Part shown: positions 18,193 through 27,609 of the stretch, in pieces
How positions within the stretch are numbered: position 1 is the stretch's first letter
Layout of the letters: every line of letters begins with the position of its first letter
NCBI GenBank assembly: GCA_018061005.1
Contig: JAGOVA010000026.1
Coordinates: 1-35,520 of the forward strand
Source: Sterolibacterium sp.
GTDB taxonomy: Bacteria; Pseudomonadota; Gammaproteobacteria; Burkholderiales; Rhodocyclaceae
Reading direction: 5' to 3'
Length of the DNA: 35,520 nucleotides
The notes under the pieces: model-generated
Databases searched by the model: none
Told to the model about the DNA's origin: nothing
Seen by the model: the letters and a program-made list of their open reading frames with translations, nothing else
Program-made: the position numbers and the translations under genes

Positions 18193-19374
18193 ATGAACAC
18201 GTCCTCCAGCACCCCCTTTGATTTCAGCACGCTGGCCGTACGCGCCGGTCAGCAGCGCAGCCAGTTCAACGAACACACCGAGGCGCTTTATCTCACCTCC
18301 AGCTTTGTGTTTGACAGCGCCGCCGATGCCGCCGCCTGCTTCTCGGGTGAACGCCCCGGCAATGTCTATTCGCGTTTCACCAACCCGACGGTCACCATGC
18401 TGCAAGATCGTCTCGCCGCACTCGAAGGTGCCGAATCCTGCATCGCCACCGCATCAGGCATGGCGGCCATTCTGGCAACCATCATGGCCTTGCTGAAGGC
18501 CGGCGACCATATCGTCGCCTCACAAAGCATCTTCGGCTCGACCCAACAGATGCTCGGCAACATCCTGCCGAAATTCGGTATCGAAACCACCTTCGTCACC
18601 GACAGCGACCCGACGGCCTTCCGTGCCGCCCTGCGCCCCAACACCCGGCTGGTTTTCATCGAAACCCCCTCGAACCCCTTGATGGTGCTGTTCGATATCG
18701 CTGCCCTGGCTGAAGTAGCGCACAGTGCGGGTGCCTGGCTGGCCGTCGACAACTGTTTCTGCACACCCGCCCTGCAAAAACCACTGGCACTCGGCGCAGA
18801 TATCGTCATTCACTCCGCCACCAAATATCTCGATGGCCAGGGGCGCGTGCTCGGCGGCGCAGTTTGCGCCAACCAGCAGATCGGCGAAGAAGTTTTCAAG
18901 TTTCTGCGCACCACGGGCCCCACGCTGTCCGCCTTCAATGCCTGGGTGATCCTCAAGGGGCTGGAAACCCTCGACATCCGCATGCGTGCCCAATCCGCCA
19001 GCGCACTGGAACTCGCCCGCTGGCTGGAAGCCCAACCACAAGTCGCCCGCGTGTACTACCCCGGCCTGCCTTCGCACCCCCAGCATACCCTCGCCTGCCG
19101 CCAGCAATCCGGCTCTGGCGCAATCCTTTCCTTTGAAGTCAAAGGCGAACGTGACGCGGCCTGGCGTGTGGTCGACCATTGCAAACTATTGTCGATCACC
19201 GCCAATCTGGGCGATACAAAAACCACCATCACCCATCCCGCCAGCACCACCCACGGCCGCATCACCCCGGAAGCACGTGCCGCCTCGGGCATTACCGAAG
19301 GTTTGCTGCGTATCGCTGTGGGTCTGGAAAGTATCGCCGATCTGCAAGCCGATCTGTCACGGGGACTGGCGTAA
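18193..19374 (+). CDS. metZ: O-succinylhomoserine sulfhydrylase
   Basis: PLP enzyme of the Cys/Met metabolism family that makes homocysteine directly from O-succinylhomoserine and sulfide. The 393-aa length fits. The PLP lysine is Lys211 in HSATKYLDGQGR; upstream parts YSRFTNPTVTMLQDRLAALEGAE and ATASGMAAI are typical. The purF-metZ pairing is the same as in pseudomonads, which favours MetZ over cystathionine gamma-synthase or MetY (the latter is longer). The start ATG at 18193 lies 12 nt after purF, indicating one transcript. A hairpin follows the stop. Confidence 0.93.
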   Translation: MNTSSSTPFDFSTLAVRAGQQRSQFNEHTEALYLTSSFVFDSAADAAACFSGERPGNVYSRFTNPTVTMLQDRLAALEGAESCIATASGMAAILATIMALLKAGDHIVASQSIFGSTQQMLGNILPKFGIETTFVTDSDPTAFRAALRPNTRLVFIETPSNPLMVLFDIAALAEVAHSAGAWLAVDNCFCTPALQKPLALGADIVIHSATKYLDGQGRVLGGAVCANQQIGEEVFKFLRTTGPTLSAFNAWVILKGLETLDIRMRAQSASALELARWLEAQPQVARVYYPGLPSHPQHTLACRQQSGSGAILSFEVKGERDAAWRVVDHCKLLSITANLGDTKTTITHPASTTHGRITPEARAASGITEGLLRIAVGLESIADLQADLSRGLA

Positions 19375-19384
19375 GCGATTGCCA

Positions 19385-19411
19385 CGCGGTGCTCCTGCCT
19401 GGAGCACCGCG
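19385..19411. terminator. Stem-loop between convergent metZ and rhlE
   Basis: CGCGGTGCTCC (19385-19395) and GGAGCACCGCG (19401-19411) make a perfect 11-bp stem with a 5-nt loop, 10 nt after the metZ stop and 31 nt beyond the rhlE stop. It lacks a T-tract on either side, but its place between converging genes suits a bidirectional terminator or transcript-end stabiliser. Confidence 0.6.
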
Positions 19412-19442
19412 ACTAGCGCAACCTTGCAGCGGCTTTGCATCT

Positions 19443-20771
19443 TTAGCGATGCCGGCTACCTGAGTGATGCGATGCACCACTGCTGCGTTTTGCCGCATGC
19501 CCCGCCGCATTCCCAGTGCCGCGATTAGCGGCAGGATTGCCGCCTTGTGAAGGACGCTTGCCCGACGGCCCACCTTGGCTGCGACCACCACGTCCCTGGC
19601 TGTTGCGGCCATTCTCGATGGGCTCAGGCTTGATGTTGGGATCAGGCTCAAAGCCAGGCACCACGCGCTTCTCGATAGGTTTCTTGACCAGTCGCTCGAT
19701 GTTACGCAATAACTGAAGCTCATCGACACAAACCAGCGATACCGCCTCACCATTCGAACCCGCACGCCCGGTGCGGCCAATGCGATGGACATAATCTTCC
19801 GGCACATTGGGCAGTTCATAATTCACGACATGCGGCAGCAGGTCGATGTCGATACCACGCGCGGCGATGTCGGTGGCCACCAGCACATGAAGCTTGAGGC
19901 TTTTGAAGTCTGCCAGCGCACGGGTACGCGCATTCTGGCTTTTATTGCCGTGAATCGCGGTTGCGCTGATGCCTGCCTTGTCGAGCTTTTCGGCCAGGGC
20001 GTTGGCACCGTGTTTGGTGCGGGTAAACACCAGCACCTGATGCCAGTTGTGGTCGGTGATGAGCTTGACCAGCAGATCGCGCTTTCTCGCTTTATCAACC
20101 GGATAAACCGCCTGCGTCACCAGTTCGGTGGTCGAGTTGCGCGGCGCGACTTCAACGGAACGGGGGGCGTTCAGGATGCCATGCGCCAGCGTGCGGATTT
20201 CGTCCGAGAAGGTGGCTGAATAAAGCAATGTTTGTCGCTGCTTGGGCAGGACGGCGAAGAGCCTACGCATGTCAGGCAAAAAGCCCATGTCGAGCATGCG
20301 GTCGGCTTCATCCAGCACTAGAATTTCAACGCCCGAAAGATCGGCGGTACGTTGCGACAGGTGATCGAGCAGACGCCCTGGCGTGGCGACCAGAATATCG
20401 ACACCACTGCGAAGTGCCCTTTCCTGGGTGCCCATGCCCACCCCACCAAAAACCACGGCGGTTTTAACGGGCAGATGTTTGCCATACGTTCGCACACTCT
20501 CTTCAACCTGAGCGGCGAGCTCGCGCGTCGGCGTCAACACCAGCACACGCGGGCGCGCGGGCGAGGCCGCTGGGCGGGTACTGATCAGTTGCAGGATGGG
20601 CAAGGTAAAACCGGCGGTTTTGCCCGTTCCGGTCTGTGCGGCGGCCATCAGATCATGCCCCGCAAGAACGAGGGGAATGGCTTGTGCCTGAATCGGCGTG
20701 GGGGTGTCATAGCCTTGATCGGCAATGGCACGGAGGATCTCGGCACTCAGGCCAAGGTCGGTGAATCGCAT
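19443..20771 (-). CDS. rhlE: DEAD-box ATP-dependent RNA helicase RhlE
   Basis: Unwinds structured RNA; RhlE proteins act in ribosome maturation, mRNA decay and cold adaptation. The 442-aa protein shows all core motifs: Q motif TPIQAQAIP (24-32), Walker A AQTGTGKT (45-52), [10 protein letters not shown] (81-90), DEAD at 154-157, SAT at 185-187 and [10 protein letters not shown] late in domain 2. The tail after about residue 380 is a low-complexity Gly/Ser/Arg/Asn segment ([20 protein letters not shown]), usual for RhlE and probably RNA-binding. The start has GGGAG 8 nt upstream on the minus strand. A structured 5' leader lies at 20809-20885. Confidence 0.95.
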   Translation of the reverse strand: MRFTDLGLSAEILRAIADQGYDTPTPIQAQAIPLVLAGHDLMAAAQTGTGKTAGFTLPILQLISTRPAASPARPRVLVLTPTRELAAQVEESVRTYGKHLPVKTAVVFGGVGMGTQERALRSGVDILVATPGRLLDHLSQRTADLSGVEILVLDEADRMLDMGFLPDMRRLFAVLPKQRQTLLYSATFSDEIRTLAHGILNAPRSVEVAPRNSTTELVTQAVYPVDKARKRDLLVKLITDHNWHQVLVFTRTKHGANALAEKLDKAGISATAIHGNKSQNARTRALADFKSLKLHVLVATDIAARGIDIDLLPHVVNYELPNVPEDYVHRIGRTGRAGSNGEAVSLVCVDELQLLRNIERLVKKPIEKRVVPGFEPDPNIKPEPIENGRNSQGRGGRSQGGPSGKRPSQGGNPAANRGTGNAAGHAAKRSSGASHHSGSRHR

Positions 20772-20808
20772 GAAAATCTCCCGAGACCCGCCCTGTGCAT
20801 CAAAGACA

Positions 20809-20885
20809 CATCAGTCCGAACGGGTTGCTTGCTTGTCATAAAACGCCCGGAAAATCCGCACGCAAAACGCGGCAACCGACTGATG
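20809..20885 (-). promoter_or_regulatory. Structured leader upstream of rhlE
   Basis: CATCAGTC (20809-20816) pairs with GACTGATG (20878-20885). Inside it GGTTGC (20823-20828) pairs with GCAACC (20872-20877), and TTGC (20829-20832) pairs with GCAA (20862-20865). The result is a nested, bulged hairpin ending 37 nt before the rhlE ATG on the minus strand. An extended -10-like element lies just upstream (20905-20913), so it would be transcribed as 5' UTR. A role in autoregulation or temperature response is inference. Confidence 0.45.
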
Positions 20886-20904
20886 AATTACCTACGCGGC
20901 GCGC

Positions 20905-20913
20905 AGTGTAGCA
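20905..20913 (-). promoter_or_regulatory. Candidate extended -10 promoter for rhlE
   Basis: On the minus strand the bases read TG, C, TACACT, an extended -10 element with 4 of 6 consensus bases. The start site would lie about 125 nt before the rhlE ATG and include the leader hairpin. No convincing -35 is visible. Confidence 0.3.
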
Positions 20914-20952
20914 GATGCAGCACCACAAGCCGCCCGCCACGGCGGAATTTCT

Positions 20953-21447
20953 TCAAAGCCCAGCAGGCACCCGAGCAATTCCGTTAATGCCCACCCCGCT
21001 GCCCAGGCCTCGTTGGCCAAACCATCCGGCCGACATTTCCAGGGCAAACTTCGCCGGTTGCGTCGCGCAGTGATGATCTTCGGTCTGCGGCTGCATTTCT
21101 TCGACATTGATGATGCGTCCCTGCTCATCCAGAAAAGCTACTGACAACGGAATCAGCGTGTTCCGCATCCACATACATTGACGTTCGATCTTTGGGAAGA
21201 CAAACAGCATGCCCTGATTACCCGGCAATTGCTTGCGATACATCAAGCCCTGCGCGCGCGTAGCGGCAGTATTGGCCACTTCGGCCTGTATGCGATGGAT
21301 CCCCGCGCTGATCTCCAGCTGCCCTTCAGCACCTGCTGACGCAGCCACGACCACCGTGCCCAGCATTGCCATCATGAAAGCTCGCCGCACGCCGACGCGC
21401 CCCCTCATCTGCATCCGCTTCTGCATCCACATCACATCTCTTTGCAT
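20953..21447 (-). CDS. DUF192 family exported protein
   Basis: A 164-aa protein with an N-terminal hydrophobic export signal (about 23-41, AFMMAMLGTVVVAASAGA) and a DUF192 domain: IQAEVANTAATRAQGLMYRKQL, then QCMWMRNTLIPLSVAFLDEQG with the conserved WMxNT motif, then the FALEMSAGWFGQRGLGSG end. DUF192 proteins are small beta-rich periplasmic or extracytoplasmic proteins of unknown function. AAGGGA precedes the ATG at 21447, supporting this start, though Met7, Met11 and Met13 are also possible. It is divergent from the flavodoxin-like gene and follows nothing else in its direction; rhlE lies 181 nt downstream. Confidence 0.85.
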   Translation of the reverse strand: MQRDVMWMQKRMQMRGRVGVRRAFMMAMLGTVVVAASAGAEGQLEISAGIHRIQAEVANTAATRAQGLMYRKQLPGNQGMLFVFPKIERQCMWMRNTLIPLSVAFLDEQGRIINVEEMQPQTEDHHCATQPAKFALEMSAGWFGQRGLGSGVGINGIARVPAGL

Positions 21448-21468
21448 CTCGATTTCCCTTAAGGTCGC

Positions 21469-21474
21469 TACAAT
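21469..21474 (+). promoter_or_regulatory. Candidate -10 box in the DUF192/flavodoxin divergent region
   Basis: TACAAT matches the -10 consensus in 5 of 6 bases, about 53 nt before the flavodoxin-like ATG. A -35 at proper spacing is not evident. Confidence 0.3.
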
Positions 21475-21526
21475 ATTCTGGCAAGCTCCATTTTACGCCA
21501 CACCCACCCCCCGCCACCCCGCAGCG

Positions 21527-21994
21527 ATGAATGCTTCCCGCCCAACCCTGCTGATGATCCACCACACCCAGACGGGCAATACCGGGCGACTGGCAGCGGC
21601 TGCATTGCGTGGAGCGCAATCTGAGCCGGGCATAGCGATCGTGTTTCGCCACGCCTTCGAGGCAAGCCTCGAAGATCTGCTGACCTGCCAGGGTTTGCTG
21701 CTGGGCACACCAGAAAATTTTGGCACCATGTCAGGCGCGCTCAAGGACTTTTTCGACCGCACCTACTATCCGGCCGAAGGAAAGACGCTCGGCCTGCCTT
21801 ATGCTGTGTTTGTTTCCGCAGGTAATGACGGGCGGGGGGCGGTCATGCAGATCGAACGCATTGCCACCGGCTACGGCTGGAAACGAGTGGCCGAGCCGTT
21901 GATCGTCCGTAAGGAAATCACCGCACACGATCTTCAGTCGGCGGAAGAATTAGGTGCTGCGCTGGCCGCCGGACTCAGCCTGGGCATCTTCTGA
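21527..21994 (+). CDS. Flavodoxin-like / NAD(P)H-dependent FMN reductase family protein
   Basis: A 155-aa flavodoxin-fold protein. The N-terminal FMN phosphate loop is HHTQTGNTGRLAAAAL (about 12-27), the second flavin loop is GTPENFGTMSGALKDFFDRT (about 60-79), and the third is FVSAGNDGRGA. The pattern matches small NAD(P)H-dependent oxidoreductase/flavodoxin proteins of the WrbA-like clan, though it is shorter than WrbA. Substrate unknown. The frame is open upstream to 21233, but that stretch is opposite the DUF192 gene; the ATG at 21527 begins the fold correctly. The stop is 27 nt from the convergent YihY-type gene. Confidence 0.8.
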   Translation: MNASRPTLLMIHHTQTGNTGRLAAAALRGAQSEPGIAIVFRHAFEASLEDLLTCQGLLLGTPENFGTMSGALKDFFDRTYYPAEGKTLGLPYAVFVSAGNDGRGAVMQIERIATGYGWKRVAEPLIVRKEITAHDLQSAEELGAALAAGLSLGIF

Positions 21995-22021
21995 TACTGC
22001 CTCCACCCGCAATTCACGGGA

Positions 22022-22897
22022 TCACGCCGCTGTCGATTTGCGCTTCTGGCGTGTCGCGCCGCTCGCCGCAGCAGGATGGCTCACCCCCGGCAACTCGGCA
22101 ACCACCAAAGCGCCCACCAGCACGACACTCCAGGAGAGATGCAGCCAGATCAAAAAAATGGGGATGGCCGCAAACGCTCCGTAGACCACGGCATACGCCG
22201 GAAAATGGGCCACATAGGTACTGAACATGTGCTGCATCAGGCTGAAGCCCAGTGTGGCAAACAGCCCGCCGATCAAAGCATGCCAGCGATTGACCGGGCG
22301 ATTCGGCACCACGAAATACAGCAGGGCAAACAACAGGGTCATCACCACCAGCGGAAACATTCTGAAGAACGCCACATTGACCCATTTAGCCTCATTGACC
22401 AGCCCGAACGAAACGCCCGCAAGGTAACCGATGCCCGCCAGGGCACCGCCAAACAATAAAGGCCCGAGAAACAACGCCAGCAAATGCATGCCCAGGCGAC
22501 GCATCAACGGCCGCCCGGCCTTGACACGCCAGATGGCGTTAAATGTGCGCTCGATGGTCAGCATCTGCATCAATGCCGTTGCGCCCAGAATCACGCCGCC
22601 CAGCAGGGTCAGGCGTTCCGTTTTGTGGGCGAACTGCTGAATGTAACGCGCGATGATTTTGCCTGCCTTGTCAGGCAACAGATTGGCCAGCAGGAATCGC
22701 TCCATGGCCACGCCGATGTCTGCGGCAAACGGCATGTACATCAGCAAAACCAGCCCCATGGCAATCAGCGGCACCAGGCCGATCAGGGTGCTGAACGACA
22801 GGCTGGCGGCAATCTGGAAACAGCGCTCTGCCTGAAAGCGCCGGATGACACGCACCACGAGATGAAACGGAGCAAGAAACATCATTAACCGGGGCAT
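22022..22897 (-). CDS. YihY/BrkB (UPF0761) family inner-membrane protein
   Basis: A 291-aa polytopic protein with about six helices. Family marks are FQIAASLSFSTLIGLVPLIAM (about 27-47), the loop ERTFNAIWRV, FVVPNRPVNRWHALIGGLFAT, and YAVVYGAFAAIPIFLIWLHL near the end, followed by a basic tail RQKRKS. YihY/BrkB was once annotated as ribonuclease BN; that role belongs to another gene, and the function of this family remains uncertain (transport of a small solute is suggested). An in-frame start further upstream at 22960 exists; I prefer the ATG at 22897 (MPRLMMFLAPFHL) since homologues begin near it. No clear ribosome site precedes either. Confidence 0.85.
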   Translation of the reverse strand: MPRLMMFLAPFHLVVRVIRRFQAERCFQIAASLSFSTLIGLVPLIAMGLVLLMYMPFAADIGVAMERFLLANLLPDKAGKIIARYIQQFAHKTERLTLLGGVILGATALMQMLTIERTFNAIWRVKAGRPLMRRLGMHLLALFLGPLLFGGALAGIGYLAGVSFGLVNEAKWVNVAFFRMFPLVVMTLLFALLYFVVPNRPVNRWHALIGGLFATLGFSLMQHMFSTYVAHFPAYAVVYGAFAAIPIFLIWLHLSWSVVLVGALVVAELPGVSHPAAASGATRQKRKSTAA

Positions 22898-23086
22898 CAA
22901 AATGAGGCATTCTAACCTTGCGCGCGCAAAGTACAGCCGCCCACAACCGCCCACAGCCACCGCAAAATCACCGTAAGGTCTGTTGCTTATGGCAAAATGG
23001 CGGGTTGAATTTACGTTCCAGACCGCTCACCGGTGACCCCCCCGTTTCGCACACTGCCGGAACCAAGGCGACACGCTGATACCCCC

Positions 23087-25987
23087 ATGAATGCCAACAC
23101 CCGGATGCCGCGCATCAAAGCTCGTCTTTGCACCTTGTTCAGACCAGGGATCGGCAGGGACATTGCATCCACCTTCGTACTGCTGGGTATTCTCGGTCTT
23201 GTAGCGGGGATGGCCGTGCAATTCGAGCTGCAAAAATACAGCGAACTCAACAGCCTGCTCGAAGCCACAGGCCGCCTGCGTACGCTGTCCCAGCGCATTG
23301 CGCTGACCGCACAGCATGCCGCTGCACAGGACGATGCCGCCGCTCGCAGCCTGCTGCCACAGTTAAGCAACGAATTTGAAGAAGACCTGCGCTACCTCGA
23401 AGCGACCCCGGCTCGACGCGAAATTTTCGATCAGTCTCCCGCGCAGAAACCATTCGTCCGCATGAAAGCCGCCTGGCAACCCAGCCGCGAAGCCCTGAAT
23501 GCACTGCAGAAGACCGCCCCCGGCAGCCCAGCAGCCCAGGCGCATGCCCGGATCATCGACCGCAACAGCGATGAAATTCACGCTGCTGCCGAAGCCACAC
23601 TCGGCTACATCACCCCCCGTTTTACCGATACGCGCAGCCATCTGCAAATGCTGACACCTGCCGCCGCCCTGCTAGGCTGCCTGCTCACCAGCGCCATGTA
23701 TCTGTATGTGCGTCGTCGCTTGCTCAAACCGATCAAGGAAATCATCGCCATATCGCATCGTTTTGCCAATGGCGACATGAATGCGCGCATTGCCTACCAG
23801 TCTCATGATGAGATCGGCCATCTTGCCAGCACGCTCAATCGTGCGGCAGAAGCCCTGCACACCTTGCTGAACAAGCACGCCCGTGCCGCACAAGCCTTGC
23901 GCGACAGCGAGCTCATGAATCGCACACTCTGGGAAACTGTGGCCGATGCCATTATCATTGTGGATGAAAAAAACATCATCCAGTTTGCCAACCCTGCCGT
24001 CTCCCATATTTTCGGCTTCCCCCCTGAAGAATTACTCGGCCAGGATGCCACGATCGTCCAGCCCGTGCACCTGCGCGAAGTCCACCGTGAAAATCTGGCG
24101 ATCTATCTGGCCAGCCGGGACGCACAAGCCGGGCCGCATGACAGCGACTGGCGCACCCTGGAAACCCTGGCACTGCATCGTTCAGGTCGCGAAATTCCCG
24201 TAGAACTCACGTTCTCACGCGTGCGGATTTCGACCGAGGACTGGTATGTCGGCTTTTTCCGCGACATTACCCAGCGCCAGCATGATCAGTCCGCCCTGCA
24301 TCTGCGCGAGCGCGCCATCGAGTCGAGCCGCGACGGCATCATGATTACCGACGCGCAAACCACCAATCATCCGATCCTCTATGTAAACCCGGCCATCGAA
24401 CGCATCTCGGGCTACAAACCCGAAGAAGTCATCGGTCACAGCGGACGCGTCTTTCTGGGCAAGGAACTTGACCAACCCGAAGCCGAAGCACTGCGTGAGC
24501 TGCTGCGCCAAGGTGACGAAGGCGGTGTCATTCTTTCCTGCTATCGCAAAGACGGCGTACGCTTCTGGAACGAGCTGACCGTATCCCCCGTGCGCGACGA
24601 CAACGGCTTCGTTTCGCATTACATCAGCATATTCAAGGACATCACGGTAAGAAAGCAGCAAGAGGCTGCCCTGGTTAAAAGTGCCAATTTCGACGCGCTG
24701 ACCGAGTTGCCGAATCGTGTCTTGCTGCTCGACCGGCTGCAACAGGCCATTTCGTCCGGAACCCGCCACACCCGCAAACTCGGTTTGCTGTTCGTCAATC
24801 TGGATCACTTCAAAGTCATCAACGACTCGCTGGGGCACGACGTGGGAAACCAACTGATCGTCGCCACGGCCAAACGCCTCAGCACCTGCCTGTGGAGTGG
24901 CGACACCCTGGCGCGTATCGGCGGCGATGAATTTGTCTTTCTGCTCGACGAACTCAACCGCGAGGAAACCCTCACCCTGGTGGCTCGACGCATACTGGAG
25001 GCTTTCAAGCAGCCGATCGAAATCGGTGGCCATGAAATCGTCATAAGCGCCAGCATTGGCGCCAGCATCTTCCCGCGTGATGGGGACACAGCGGCGACCT
25101 TGCTGCAATGTGCCAACCTGGCGATGCGCCGCGCCAAAGAGCATGGTCGCAACCATCTGGAGTATTACACCGAGGAAATGCACTCGCACGTCAATACGCG
25201 CCTGACGATCGAAACCCAGCTCCGCAAGGCCATCGAGCGCGAAGAGTTCGTCCTCCACTTCCAGCCCCAGGTACGCCTGGAAAGCGGGCGGGTGGTCGGT
25301 GCGGAAGCCTTGATCCGCTGGCAACATCCAGAGCTGGGACTGCTGCCCCCCTCTCGTTTCATTGCCATCGCCGAAGAAACCGGCCTGATTGTCCCCATCG
25401 GTGAATGGGTGCTGCACAAGGCCTGCAGTGAAGCCAAGCGCTGGTTAGGCCTGTACGCCGATCCGGTCATGGTGGCAGTCAATCTATCCGCACGTCAGTT
25501 TCGTCAAAGCAAACTGCTGGATGTGGTCTACCACACACTGAGCACCCATGGGCTGCAGCCTTCGCAACTTGAACTGGAAATCACCGAAAGCCTGGTGATG
25601 CACGACCCCGGCAAAACCACCCAGCTTCTGCGCCAGATGAAGGAAATGGGGCTGCATATTTCACTGGATGATTTTGGCACAGGCTATTCCAGCCTGGCCT
25701 ATCTGAAAAATTTCCCGGTCGACCGGCTGAAGATCGACAAATCCTTCATTCAGGATGTGGCCATCGTGCGTGCGGTGATCCAGCTGGCGCGTAGTTTCAA
25801 CCTTGAAACGGTAGCCGAAGGGGTTGAGGACAAGGATGTATTGCACCTCCTGCGCCATCTCAATTGCGACATCGTGCAGGGCTATTATTTTGCCCACCCC
25901 ATGGCGGCCGACACGTTCGCACAATGGCTGCTGACCAGCACCTGCGCTGGTCAGCCTGCTGCATCATCGCCGCCGATTCAGAGCTGA
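23087..25987 (+). CDS. PilJ-like sensor, HAMP-PAS-PAS-GGDEF-EAL c-di-GMP enzyme
   Basis: A 966-aa inner-membrane signalling protein. Order: TM1 (about 25-44), a periplasmic helical domain resembling the PilJ/NarX-type N-terminal domain ([20 protein letters not shown]), TM2 (about 188-208), HAMP (about 213-262), two PAS domains (about 275-385 and 405-525), GGDEF with intact RIGGDEF (motif 612-616) and EAL with intact EALIRW (740-742), [17 protein letters not shown] and VAEGVE. Both diguanylate cyclase and phosphodiesterase sites therefore look catalytic. The usual RxxD inhibitory site before GGDEF reads WSGD, so product inhibition may be lost. The frame is also open to a GTG at 23033; neither start has a clear ribosome site. 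Its 3' end overlaps that of leuA by 10 nt. Confidence 0.93.
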   Translation: MNANTRMPRIKARLCTLFRPGIGRDIASTFVLLGILGLVAGMAVQFELQKYSELNSLLEATGRLRTLSQRIALTAQHAAAQDDAAARSLLPQLSNEFEEDLRYLEATPARREIFDQSPAQKPFVRMKAAWQPSREALNALQKTAPGSPAAQAHARIIDRNSDEIHAAAEATLGYITPRFTDTRSHLQMLTPAAALLGCLLTSAMYLYVRRRLLKPIKEIIAISHRFANGDMNARIAYQSHDEIGHLASTLNRAAEALHTLLNKHARAAQALRDSELMNRTLWETVADAIIIVDEKNIIQFANPAVSHIFGFPPEELLGQDATIVQPVHLREVHRENLAIYLASRDAQAGPHDSDWRTLETLALHRSGREIPVELTFSRVRISTEDWYVGFFRDITQRQHDQSALHLRERAIESSRDGIMITDAQTTNHPILYVNPAIERISGYKPEEVIGHSGRVFLGKELDQPEAEALRELLRQGDEGGVILSCYRKDGVRFWNELTVSPVRDDNGFVSHYISIFKDITVRKQQEAALVKSANFDALTELPNRVLLLDRLQQAISSGTRHTRKLGLLFVNLDHFKVINDSLGHDVGNQLIVATAKRLSTCLWSGDTLARIGGDEFVFLLDELNREETLTLVARRILEAFKQPIEIGGHEIVISASIGASIFPRDGDTAATLLQCANLAMRRAKEHGRNHLEYYTEEMHSHVNTRLTIETQLRKAIEREEFVLHFQPQVRLESGRVVGAEALIRWQHPELGLLPPSRFIAIAEETGLIVPIGEWVLHKACSEAKRWLGLYADPVMVAVNLSARQFRQSKLLDVVYHTLSTHGLQPSQLELEITESLVMHDPGKTTQLLRQMKEMGLHISLDDFGTGYSSLAYLKNFPVDRLKIDKSFIQDVAIVRAVIQLARSFNLETVAEGVEDKDVLHLLRHLNCDIVQGYYFAHPMAADTFAQWLLTSTCAGQPAASSPPIQS

Positions 25988-27516
25988 GGGTTGAGCCGCT
26001 GCTGGTTGGCGTGAAGCTTATTCAAGGCATTGAGGTACGCCTTGGCCGAAGCCACCACGATGTCCGTATCCGCCCCCTGACCATTGACGATGCGTCCCTC
26101 TTGCGACAGCCGCACGGTGACTTCGCCCTGGGCATCGGTTCCTGTCGTGATGCTGTTGACTGAATACAGTTGCAGATCCGCCCCGCTATGCGCCAGTTTT
26201 TCGATCGCCCGGAAAGCCGCATCGACCGGCCCACTGCCATCTGATTCAACGCTATGCTCCTCGTTACCGACCGCCAGCGTCAGGCGCGCGCGCGGTGTCT
26301 CGCCAGTCTGCGAATGGAACTGCGTGTAGACCAGCCGATAGTGCTCGTGTTCTGCCGTCATGGCTTCATCGCTGATCAACGCGTAGATATCCTCATCAAA
26401 AATCTCGCGCTTCTTGTCCGCCAGCTCTTTGAAGCGCGCAAACGCTGCATTCAAGGCTTCCTCGCTCGCCAGCTCGATCCCCAGGTTTTTGAGGTGCGAC
26501 TTGAAGGCACTCCGCCCGGAAAGCTTGCCCAACGTGAGCCGGTTGGTTGTCCAGCCGACATCCTCGGCACGCATGATTTCGTAAGTTTCACGATGCTTCA
26601 GCACGCCATCCTGATGGATGCCGGATTCATGGGCAAACGCATTGGCGCCCACAATCGCCTTGTTCGGCTGCACCGGATAGCCGGTAATCTGCGACACCAG
26701 TTTCGAGGCCGGGACGATCTGCGTGGCATCAATCCGGGTTTCACAAACGAAAATATCGCCGCGCGTTCGTACCGCCATCACCACTTCTTCGAGCGAAGCA
26801 TTGCCCGCCCGCTCGCCCAGGCCGTTGATCGTGCACTCCACCTGACGCGCGCCCGCCAGCACAGCTGAAAGCGAATTGGCCACCGCCAGCCCCAAATCAT
26901 TATGGCAATGCGTCGACCACACCACCTGGTCTGAGTTCGGCACGTTCTCGATCAGCTTGCGGATGCGCTCCCCCCACAACTCGGGGATGCTGTAACCCAC
27001 GGTATCAGGCACATTGATGGTTTTAGCACCCGCCTTGATGACCGCATCAAAAACACGGCAAAGAAAATCAAACTCGGAGCGCACCGCATCCTCGGCGGAA
27101 AACTCGACATCATCGGTGTATTGCAAAGCCAGTTTGACCGCAGCCACCGCCGCCTCGACCACCTGATCCGGCTGCATCCGCAGCTTCTTTTCCATGTGAA
27201 TCGGGCTGGTGGCAATAAAGGTGTGAATGCGCCCTGAACGCGCAGGCTGGATAGCCTCACCCGCACGTCGCACATCATTCTCGTTGGCACGTGCCAGGCC
27301 ACAGATAGTCGATTCCTGAATCGCGGTCGCAATCGCCTTGACCGACTCGAAGTCACCCGGTGAGGCTGCGGGAAAGCCCGCTTCGATCACATCCACACGC
27401 AGTTTTTCCAACTGCCGTGCGATCCGCAACTTTTCTTCGCGGGTCATGGCTGCGCCCGGGCTTTGTTCACCGTCACGCAAGGTGGTATCAAAAATTTTCA
27501 AATGCGCTTTCGCCAT
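25978..27516 (-). CDS. leuA: 2-isopropylmalate synthase
   Basis: Condenses acetyl-CoA with 2-oxoisovalerate, the first committed leucine step. A 512-aa type 1 LeuA: TIM barrel beginning [18 protein letters not shown] (metal-binding Asp and catalytic Arg), [14 protein letters not shown] with metal-binding His, [18 protein letters not shown], then the C-terminal LeuA allosteric domain (about 395-505) that binds leucine. Two ATGs lie close; the one at 27516 has AGGAG 6 nt before it, while the one at 27522 is too close. It is the last gene of the minus-strand ilv-psd-pssA-leuA run, about 236 nt after pssA, with a palindrome in its leader that could be an operator. Confidence 0.97.
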   Translation of the reverse strand: MAKAHLKIFDTTLRDGEQSPGAAMTREEKLRIARQLEKLRVDVIEAGFPAASPGDFESVKAIATAIQESTICGLARANENDVRRAGEAIQPARSGRIHTFIATSPIHMEKKLRMQPDQVVEAAVAAVKLALQYTDDVEFSAEDAVRSEFDFLCRVFDAVIKAGAKTINVPDTVGYSIPELWGERIRKLIENVPNSDQVVWSTHCHNDLGLAVANSLSAVLAGARQVECTINGLGERAGNASLEEVVMAVRTRGDIFVCETRIDATQIVPASKLVSQITGYPVQPNKAIVGANAFAHESGIHQDGVLKHRETYEIMRAEDVGWTTNRLTLGKLSGRSAFKSHLKNLGIELASEEALNAAFARFKELADKKREIFDEDIYALISDEAMTAEHEHYRLVYTQFHSQTGETPRARLTLAVGNEEHSVESDGSGPVDAAFRAIEKLAHSGADLQLYSVNSITTGTDAQGEVTVRLSQEGRIVNGQGADTDIVVASAKAYLNALNKLHANQQRLNPQL

Positions 27517-27550
27517 GGTCATCTCCTTAACGGGGCGAAACAATATCAAT

Positions 27551-27578
27551 GTTTGCAGTGCCTTGCAGCGCTGCAAAC
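27551..27578 (-). promoter_or_regulatory. Palindrome in the leuA upstream region, possible operator
   Basis: TTGCAGCGCTGCAA (27563-27576) is a perfect 14-bp palindrome, 47 nt before the leuA start. It is nested in a larger dyad GTTTGCAG (27551-27558) / CTGCAAAC (27571-27578). The even symmetry with a central CG resembles LacI-type operators; an RNA hairpin is the alternative. No regulator gene lies nearby. Confidence 0.4.
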
Positions 27579-27609
27579 AAACTCAAAACCAAATTGTGGG
27601 AGGGTAATG

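Noticed and set aside
16639-18405. A 588-codon open frame on the minus strand opposite purF
   Set aside because: It lies wholly antisense to purF and the metZ start, shows no recognisable domain and has the His/Gly/Val-rich look of a GC-rich antisense shadow.
20953-21060. Possible frameshift near the C-terminus of the DUF192 protein
   Set aside because: The end (AGWFGQRGLGSGVGINGI) still follows the family pattern and length, so no frameshift is needed.
24215-25417. A 400-codon open frame on the minus strand opposite the GGDEF-EAL region
   Set aside because: Antisense to a fully conserved catalytic region; no ribosome site and no family resemblance.
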